A stretch of DNA of 64,000 bases, from assembly GCA_040383485.1 (NCBI GenBank), contig JBEIDK010000002.1, forward strand, positions 7,775 through 71,774. Direction: 5' to 3'. Shown piece by piece: positions 57,727-64,000 of this stretch; position 1 is the first letter of the stretch; each line of letters opens with the position of its first letter. The stretch is from JBEIDK01 sp040383485 (GTDB lineage: Bacteria > Bacteroidota > Bacteroidia > UBA4408). Both the position numbers and the translations under genes were made by a program. The notes under the pieces were generated by a model. The model was not told the origin of the DNA and ran no database searches. It was given only the letters and a program-made list of their open reading frames with translations.

Positions 57727-60700
57727 ATGACAAAATTAATTACACAAAAAGCCAATACAAAATTGGCAGTTAGCTTAAAAAACTATCTTTTAAGTTGTAA
57801 AAACCAAACCAACTACCTTACTTGTTTGCTCATTTTACTTTTTTCAGGTATGGGATGGGGGCAGAGTACTGCAAATTACAACTTCACAGTTGGAACAAGC
57901 ACACTTAACAATATGACAGGTAGTACTAGTATTATGAATGGCATTCAAGATGATCTTGGCAGCACAGTATTCCCTATTGGTTTTAACTTCATCTATATGG
58001 GAACAAGTTATTCTCACATAAGTGTAAACAGTAACGGACAAGCTAGACTTCATACATCAAGTGGCGCGACTGCAATAAGTGGTTCAGCTATTTCATCATA
58101 TTCTTCAGCTACAGTTACAATTGCACCAATGGCTGGTGATAATCAAGTAGGAAATGGAATGTCTTATTTGGTTACAGGTTCAGCACCAAACAGAAAATTG
58201 ATTATTGAATGGAATAAATTTTATGTAAGTCTTACAGATGTAAATTCTGGTAATATGCAATTGGTGCTTTATGAGGGGACTGGAGTGTTTGAGTTTATTT
58301 ATGGTAATATTGTGAATTCAGCTTCTAGTACTAGGTCGAGATCTATTTTTCACAGTTCAGGAAGTACATCAAATACATCAGCTTTTATTACGGTTGGTAC
58401 AACTCCAACAATAAATACTACAGCTACTTCACCAATTGATAATAATTTTGCAGCAAGTGTAGCAATTGCAAATTTAGCTAATAGAATGTTTACTTTTACT
58501 CCACCTATACCGGTATCTGGGCCTACTAATCTTACTTTTACTAATGTATCTGCTTCATCTATGACACTGAACTGGACAGCTGCTACGCCTACTACAGGAA
58601 TTGTACGATATGTGGTGCAACGTTCTGCTGATGGGGGAATTACTTATCCTGTAAGTACAAATGTAGCATTAGGCACCAATACACTTGTTGTAACTGGTTT
58701 ATCTCCAAGCACAAGCTACACGTATAGAGTAGTAGCTGTGAGCGAAGGAGTAGAGAGTGCTCCTGCATCGGCCTCTCAATCAACAAATGCTCCTACAACT
58801 TATACTTGGATAGCCACTTCTGGTACTGCTTCTTGGGTAACACCTACAAGTTGGTCACCTGATAGAACAACTCCAGACGCTACAGATATTTTAAATTTTA
58901 GTAATGGTGGTAGTTCTATTGTTACAAGTATTCCTACTCAAACAGTTGGTAATATTGTATTTTCTAATAATACAACAGCAAATTTTCAGGCAGCTTCGAC
59001 AGCCACCTTAACTTCGGGTGGGCTTACAATTCCTTCTGGGAGTACATTAATGTCTAATGGAACTACTGCGGCACTTACAATAGCTTTTTCTTCAGGTGCA
59101 GTTAATACAATTGGAGGAAGATTGGAAATATCAAATACAGGTACACCTGCCAATGGAATAACTTTTGCAAATAGTGTTACCACAATAACTTCTGCAGGAA
59201 CTCTTGCTGCAGGTGGTTCTGTTGCCGCAACTGTAACTGGTACTACTTCTACTCTTGTAATTAATGGAACTTATGAGCACAACTATACAACGGTTTCCGG
59301 TACAATCCCTACAGCTACTTGGGCAGCTACATCTAATCTCAACATTAATTCGTTTACTAGTAATACTTCGCTTCCAACAGGATTAATTGGTCAAACTTTT
59401 GGTAACCTAACATGGAATTGCACAGCACAAACCGGAAATATTTCTTTGGGTGGTAATAGCATAACTTGCGCAGGAACTTTCACCATGACATCCACTAACA
59501 CTGGCTCTCTAAGATTAGGTGCTTCATTAAATGGAGTTATAGCCACAAATAATTTCATTCAGACGGGAGGAACAATCGATTGTAGTTCATCAACAGGTTC
59601 GTCTATAATTAGGGTTTCTGGTACTTTTAATCAATCAGGAGGAACTATTACTGAAACAGGTACTGGCTCGGGAAATATCGAGTTTAATGGTGTCTTGGCC
59701 CAGTCCGTAACTCTTGGTGGCACAATCTCAAATACAATTAACTATAGAATCAATAATAATGCTGGAATTACTTTATCTGGAACAATGGCAATTACAACTG
59801 GTGCCGGTCTGAGGATTTCATCTACGGCGGCTACTCCAATCAGTGGGGGTACCTTAACATACACTGGCAACACAACTTTAACTTATGACGCATCTTCAGG
59901 GGCGCAAACGGTTACTGCCAATGAGTTTCCGTGGTCTAATGGTCCTAATAATCTAACTATCAACAATACTTCCACTTCTCCCAACAATGTTGTTACTATA
60001 CCTTTTGATAGGACAGTAAATGGTACGCTTACGATGACAAGTGGAGATATTAATATTTCGTCAAATAATCTTACGTTAGGGACATCAACTTCTGCATTAG
60101 GCACTTTGTCTTATACAGCTGGGGCAATTCGTGTAACTTCAGGAACCTTAACAAGATGGTTTGGTACCTCAGGTTTGCCTACTTCAGCGCCAACTTCAGG
60201 GATAGGTTTTTATCCTTTAGCATCTAATTTAAATAATCGTAATGTCGGAGTTTTCTTTAGTACAGCTACAGTATTAAGTTCAGGCGGTACTATAACAATT
60301 GGCCACACTGATGTTGCGGGACTTTCAACGCTTACTTCTTTTACGGATGCGGGTTACAACGTAGATACAAGAACTAATGCATCATGGACAGTAACTACTG
60401 GAAATGGAATAGCCACATCGGGTACTTTGGGTATGCGTTTGACAGGTGCAGGAGCATGTGCTACACCAACTGTGGCTAATCTTCGATTAATGCAAGCAAA
60501 TGTCGCGGCTGGGGTTCATGCTGCTGGTACAGGAACTACTCCAAATTTTCAAGCAAATAGAACAGGATTATCACTTACTGATATAGCTAATACACATTAT
60601 ATAGGTGCGGGTAATGCAGACATTCAAACGGTATTTAGTTCAGTTGCTTCAGGTGACTGGAATAATCCAGCTACTTGGGATGTTGGTTCAGTACCAACTT

Positions 60701-63700
60701 GTACGGGTAATGTGACAATTATGAATGGACACAATGTAAGCGTTAACTCTGCTTCTAACGTTTCCCGAAATCTTACAGTAAATCCAGGAGGTACACTATC
60801 GGTTGCTTCAGGTGATTTAACTGTAGGATGTACACTAAATAATACACCACTTACAAATAATGGTACTTTAACAGTAAGTGGTGGTACGTTGAATGTAAAT
60901 GGGAATATAGTTTCTAATCTAGGTTCAACTTTTAACCAAAGTGGAGGTAATATTAATATTGATGGAAATGCTGCAGGAAATGCTACTAATTCAGTTGCTT
61001 CTGGAACTGCTTTACTTCAATTTAATCAATTGAATTCAGGAATTAATCTTACCGGTGGTACATTAACCGTAGTAGACCCTCACGCAAATGCTACATCAAC
61101 GCTTGCTATTGGATATAGTAATTCAACTGCTGGAGGCCAGACTTCTACAATTAATCATACCTTACGTTTAGGTGATGGTATTTCAACTGATGCTGGAGGT
61201 AATGTAGCAGGATTTAGAGTAGATCCATGGACCGGGACTGCATATTTATCTTTTGGAAATATTATAATAAATGGTGGTTCAGGAATTAATAGATCTGTAA
61301 CTATCGCACAATCATTAGCAGCTATAGGTGACGTGACAGTTACAACGGGTTCAACATTAAATTTAAACTCAACACCTTCATTGATTGTAGCTGGAAATGT
61401 AACTGTTAATTCTGGTGGTACATTTATAAATACCGCTAGTATTATTACAGGTATTGTAGCTTCAAATACGAGTAGTCTACTTACATTTGGTCCATCTACT
61501 CTCGCTCAAACTATTGGTGGAAGTGGCACATATCAAAACCTTGCTACTTCACCAACAGCTAATTTAAATTCGTTATCAATTAATAATTCTAACGCAACAG
61601 GTGTTACAATTTCAATACCATTAAGTATTAGCGGAACATTAACCATGACCGCTGGTAAAATTAATACAACAGCTACCAATCTTTTAACATTAGGAACATC
61701 AACAGCTGCTGGTACATTATCTTATACAGCAGGTCAAATTGCGGGTCCTTTTGCACGAACTTTTGCTACAAGTAGTACTTCCACCGCCTCATATGACGCC
61801 ACAACATTGTTTCCAGTAGGAGATGGTACAAATTATTTACCCATTCATATTGATCCAGTTAATGGTGCGGGTCCAGTTGTGATGCGAGGTCAAGCGTTTA
61901 ATTCAAATAGTGGTTCTGCAGGAATTGGCATGGCTTCACCATTATCTAATGATCGTTGGGAAGCATTAGTAACTACTTCTGGCTCTTCTAATTTAACAAG
62001 TTGTTTTATAGGTTTAAATGATGCCCAAATTGCAACGGGTAATGTTATTGCTCAATCTGCTTCAGCAGCTGGTTTTTATAATGCAATTGCGCCAGTATCC
62101 ACAGTAGCTGCAGGGGCTTCTATTAGAACTGCAACGGCTATTCCAGCAGCATCTTACACAGGTTTTTTCACATACGGTTCTCCTTCTGTAGCTAACACCT
62201 GGACAGGAACAACTAGTAGTTCTTGGAATACGGCTAGTAACTGGTCGTTAAATACCGTACCAACTGCTACCGATGATGTATTAATTTCTTCTAACGGAAC
62301 GACACCTCCCGTATTAGATGTAGACATAACTATTCCAGCTGGAAAAAGTTTAACCTTATCAGGTACGGGAAGTTTAACTGTTGCACCTGGTAAAGTGTTA
62401 ACCATTGCAGGAACTGCTAATTTTGGCGCAAGACCAGTAATCTTTAAATCAGATGCTACAGGTACGGCTATGTTAGGCTCATTAACAGGAACACTAACTG
62501 GTGCTTCAAATGTCACCGTAGAGCGTTTCATCCCATCTGGCAAACGCGCATTCAGGTTATTAAGCCCAGCGGTTACAACTACCAACTTTATTTCAGGCAA
62601 CTGGCAAGGACAAACCCATATTACGGGTGGTTTAGGTACAACTGGTTTAGGCTTTGACGCTACTGAAACCAATAATCCTTCGATGTTTACGTATAACAAC
62701 CAAGCGGCACAGGGGGTAAGCGGTTGGATAGCTATTGCCAACACCAATGCAACAAATTTAACGGCAGGGGTAGGATATAGAATGTTGGTTAGAGGAGATA
62801 GAACCGCTTCAAATATTACAGCTGCTTCAGCTGATAGTATGAATACAGCTGTAACACTAAGTGCTACTGGAACCCTAAGAACAGGAGCAGTAACTTTAAA
62901 TTCAAGCAGTACTCCATCAATTAATAATACATCAAACACCACTACAGCAGATTACAGCTTAATAGGTAACCCATACCAAAGTGCAGTAGATTGGAATGCG
63001 GTAACAAAATCAGGTATCGACGCTACGTACTGGGCTTGGGATCCTAATATGGGTACAACAGCACAAAGAGGACGTTATGTGTCCTTTAACGGTACAGTTA
63101 ACAGCGTAGATGGAGGTGTTGGTTCATCAAATGTGGGCCAATTCATACAGCCAGGTCAAGCCTTTTTCGTAAAGAATACAGTTTCAGGCACTGCTGGTGC
63201 ATTAACCTTCCAAGAAGCACACAAAGCTACTACGAATGCCAATGTATTTAGAACAGCAAACCCTACTACCTTAACAGTATCTTTGTATGATCCTAATGAA
63301 TTGGCAATTGGCGGGTATCCTATTGATGCTATGAAAGCGGTTTTTAGTGCAGATTACACAAATGAATTAGGACTTGGTGATGCTGCAAAATTAGAAGCGG
63401 CAGGTGAAAACATCGCTTGGTTTAGAAACAATATCAAACTAGCCATTGAAGCAGCAGCACCAGCAACTTCATCAGATGAATTAGTAATGAAAACAATTCG
63501 TTTAGGAGCTAATAAAAATTATACGTTCAAAATTAATACCACTAATTTTGATGCTGATTTAACACCGTATTTAGTTGATAATTTCTTAAATACACAAACG
63601 CAAATCAGTACTTCAGAAGGTTATTTAGCAAACTTTAGCACCACAAGCAATGTTGCTTCTTACGGTGAAGATCGTTTTAAAATTGTATTCCAAAACACGA

Positions 63701-63960
63701 CATTATCAACAGACGATTTTGCAAACAACATCAAATTATATCCAAATCCAGCAAAAGCGGGTGCTAGTTTCTATTTAGATGGCATTACAGAAGCAACAGT
63801 TTCAGTATACAATGTTGTAGGACAAAACATTCCGGTAACGGTAATGAGTCAAGGTAACGCCACTCAGGTAACACCAACAGCAGCATTGAGCCAAGGGGTT
63901 TATCTGATAACAGTTACCACAGCAGGAAAAACAGCACAAGTAAAATGGATTGTAGAATAA
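57727..63960 (+). CDS. large secreted repeat protein with T9SS type A sorting domain
   Basis: A 2,077-residue exported protein. A long N-terminal region ends in a hydrophobic stretch (TCLLILLFSGMGWGQ, about 32-46). A region resembling beta-sandwich lectins follows, then a fibronectin type III domain (about 258-340; PTNLTFTNVSASSMTLNW). A long stretch of Ser/Thr/Gly/Asn-rich beta-helix-like repeats contains three W-x(n)-W units (SWVTPTSWSPD, DWNNPATWDVG, SWNTASNWSLN) and a repeated LTMTxGxIN segment. The C-terminal type A sorting domain (IKLYPNPAKAGASFYLDG, GVYLITVTTAGKTAQVKWIVE-like end) directs T9SS export. It is complete. Binding target unknown; adhesion or glycan binding is plausible. Confidence 0.88.
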   Translation: MTKLITQKANTKLAVSLKNYLLSCKNQTNYLTCLLILLFSGMGWGQSTANYNFTVGTSTLNNMTGSTSIMNGIQDDLGSTVFPIGFNFIYMGTSYSHISVNSNGQARLHTSSGATAISGSAISSYSSATVTIAPMAGDNQVGNGMSYLVTGSAPNRKLIIEWNKFYVSLTDVNSGNMQLVLYEGTGVFEFIYGNIVNSASSTRSRSIFHSSGSTSNTSAFITVGTTPTINTTATSPIDNNFAASVAIANLANRMFTFTPPIPVSGPTNLTFTNVSASSMTLNWTAATPTTGIVRYVVQRSADGGITYPVSTNVALGTNTLVVTGLSPSTSYTYRVVAVSEGVESAPASASQSTNAPTTYTWIATSGTASWVTPTSWSPDRTTPDATDILNFSNGGSSIVTSIPTQTVGNIVFSNNTTANFQAASTATLTSGGLTIPSGSTLMSNGTTAALTIAFSSGAVNTIGGRLEISNTGTPANGITFANSVTTITSAGTLAAGGSVAATVTGTTSTLVINGTYEHNYTTVSGTIPTATWAATSNLNINSFTSNTSLPTGLIGQTFGNLTWNCTAQTGNISLGGNSITCAGTFTMTSTNTGSLRLGASLNGVIATNNFIQTGGTIDCSSSTGSSIIRVSGTFNQSGGTITETGTGSGNIEFNGVLAQSVTLGGTISNTINYRINNNAGITLSGTMAITTGAGLRISSTAATPISGGTLTYTGNTTLTYDASSGAQTVTANEFPWSNGPNNLTINNTSTSPNNVVTIPFDRTVNGTLTMTSGDINISSNNLTLGTSTSALGTLSYTAGAIRVTSGTLTRWFGTSGLPTSAPTSGIGFYPLASNLNNRNVGVFFSTATVLSSGGTITIGHTDVAGLSTLTSFTDAGYNVDTRTNASWTVTTGNGIATSGTLGMRLTGAGACATPTVANLRLMQANVAAGVHAAGTGTTPNFQANRTGLSLTDIANTHYIGAGNADIQTVFSSVASGDWNNPATWDVGSVPTCTGNVTIMNGHNVSVNSASNVSRNLTVNPGGTLSVASGDLTVGCTLNNTPLTNNGTLTVSGGTLNVNGNIVSNLGSTFNQSGGNINIDGNAAGNATNSVASGTALLQFNQLNSGINLTGGTLTVVDPHANATSTLAIGYSNSTAGGQTSTINHTLRLGDGISTDAGGNVAGFRVDPWTGTAYLSFGNIIINGGSGINRSVTIAQSLAAIGDVTVTTGSTLNLNSTPSLIVAGNVTVNSGGTFINTASIITGIVASNTSSLLTFGPSTLAQTIGGSGTYQNLATSPTANLNSLSINNSNATGVTISIPLSISGTLTMTAGKINTTATNLLTLGTSTAAGTLSYTAGQIAGPFARTFATSSTSTASYDATTLFPVGDGTNYLPIHIDPVNGAGPVVMRGQAFNSNSGSAGIGMASPLSNDRWEALVTTSGSSNLTSCFIGLNDAQIATGNVIAQSASAAGFYNAIAPVSTVAAGASIRTATAIPAASYTGFFTYGSPSVANTWTGTTSSSWNTASNWSLNTVPTATDDVLISSNGTTPPVLDVDITIPAGKSLTLSGTGSLTVAPGKVLTIAGTANFGARPVIFKSDATGTAMLGSLTGTLTGASNVTVERFIPSGKRAFRLLSPAVTTTNFISGNWQGQTHITGGLGTTGLGFDATETNNPSMFTYNNQAAQGVSGWIAIANTNATNLTAGVGYRMLVRGDRTASNITAASADSMNTAVTLSATGTLRTGAVTLNSSSTPSINNTSNTTTADYSLIGNPYQSAVDWNAVTKSGIDATYWAWDPNMGTTAQRGRYVSFNGTVNSVDGGVGSSNVGQFIQPGQAFFVKNTVSGTAGALTFQEAHKATTNANVFRTANPTTLTVSLYDPNELAIGGYPIDAMKAVFSADYTNELGLGDAAKLEAAGENIAWFRNNIKLAIEAAAPATSSDELVMKTIRLGANKNYTFKINTTNFDADLTPYLVDNFLNTQTQISTSEGYLANFSTTSNVASYGEDRFKIVFQNTTLSTDDFANNIKLYPNPAKAGASFYLDGITEATVSVYNVVGQNIPVTVMSQGNATQVTPTAALSQGVYLITVTTAGKTAQVKWIVE

Positions 63961-63974
63961 CAACGATAAGCAAA

Positions 63975-64000
63975 ATGAAAAATACAGCAAAAATAATATA
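63975..64000 (+). CDS. start of a further gene, cut by the window end
   Basis: An ATG 14 bases after the preceding stop opens a frame reading MKNTAKII, rich in Lys and hydrophobic residues as at the start of a signal peptide. Only eight codons are visible, so identity is unknown. It is probably in one operon with the type A cargo gene. Confidence 0.4.

Noticed and set aside
62154..62942. 262-codon minus-strand open frame within the type A cargo gene
   Set aside because: It is a shadow of the Thr/Ala/Gly-rich sense frame. The translation is Val/Pro/Leu-rich with no domain, and the sense gene is clearly coding throughout.

Overview
The window reads as chromosomal DNA of a low-GC member of the Bacteroidota, most likely Flavobacteriaceae and close to Flavobacterium. 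The reasons are the strong AT bias, promoters of the TAnnTTTG type, a PorP/SprF-family protein paired with a giant SprB-like adhesin, type IX secretion (T9SS) C-terminal domains of both type B and type A, and an UpxY/NusG-like antiterminator heading a surface polysaccharide locus. No rRNA, tRNA, CRISPR array or insertion sequence was recognised.

Layout. 0-2.3 kb: a sodium/solute symporter (minus strand) and recR. 2.3-22.7 kb: a minus-strand pair made of a giant repetitive adhesin (about 6,440 residues, T9SS type B C-terminus) and a PorP/SprF-like outer-membrane partner. 22.8-25.0 kb: a secreted thioredoxin-like protein and a small outer-membrane barrel. 25.2-57.5 kb: a large polysaccharide locus. 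It starts with an SDR epimerase-like protein, UDP-glucose dehydrogenase, a Wza-like exporter, the UpxY-like antiterminator, a WYL regulator and a winged-helix protein. It continues with a UDP-sugar dehydrogenase, a Wzz-like protein and a nucleotidyltransferase. Then comes a tightly packed, visibly more AT-rich cassette (36.8-47.7 kb) holding an Amj-like flippase candidate, a Wzy/EpsG-like polymerase, one GT2 glycosyltransferase, a PglC-like initiating transferase, a PglD-like acetyltransferase and an eight-gene acyl-building set (two ACPs, two KAS III enzymes, two SDRs, an AMP-forming ligase and a Rieske oxygenase). The locus ends with a PglE-like aminotransferase, rmlC-D-B-(GxxExxY)-A, a small barrel protein, a PglF/WbpM-like 4,6-dehydratase and a second sugar transferase. 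57.7-64 kb: a 2,077-residue T9SS type A secreted protein and the first codons of another gene.

How the genes fit. PglF-, PglE-, PglD- and PglC-like proteins together predict a 2,4-diamino-2,4,6-trideoxyhexose (bacillosamine/Qui2NAc4N type) as the first sugar. The rml genes supply dTDP-rhamnose and two dehydrogenases supply uronic acid sugars. The acyl cassette has the composition needed to make a short polyhydroxylated acyl chain on a carrier protein, which could be placed on the amino sugar. The Rieske oxygenase and ligase suggest a further, unfamiliar modification.

The second striking feature lies between the genes. From 32.7 to 57.6 kb, almost every gap around the housekeeping-type sugar genes is filled with a mosaic of short word-like repeat modules that recur in a preferred order. 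They are absent inside the AT-rich cassette. They appear in inverted orientation at the far end, and in several places they supply stop codons or a start codon.
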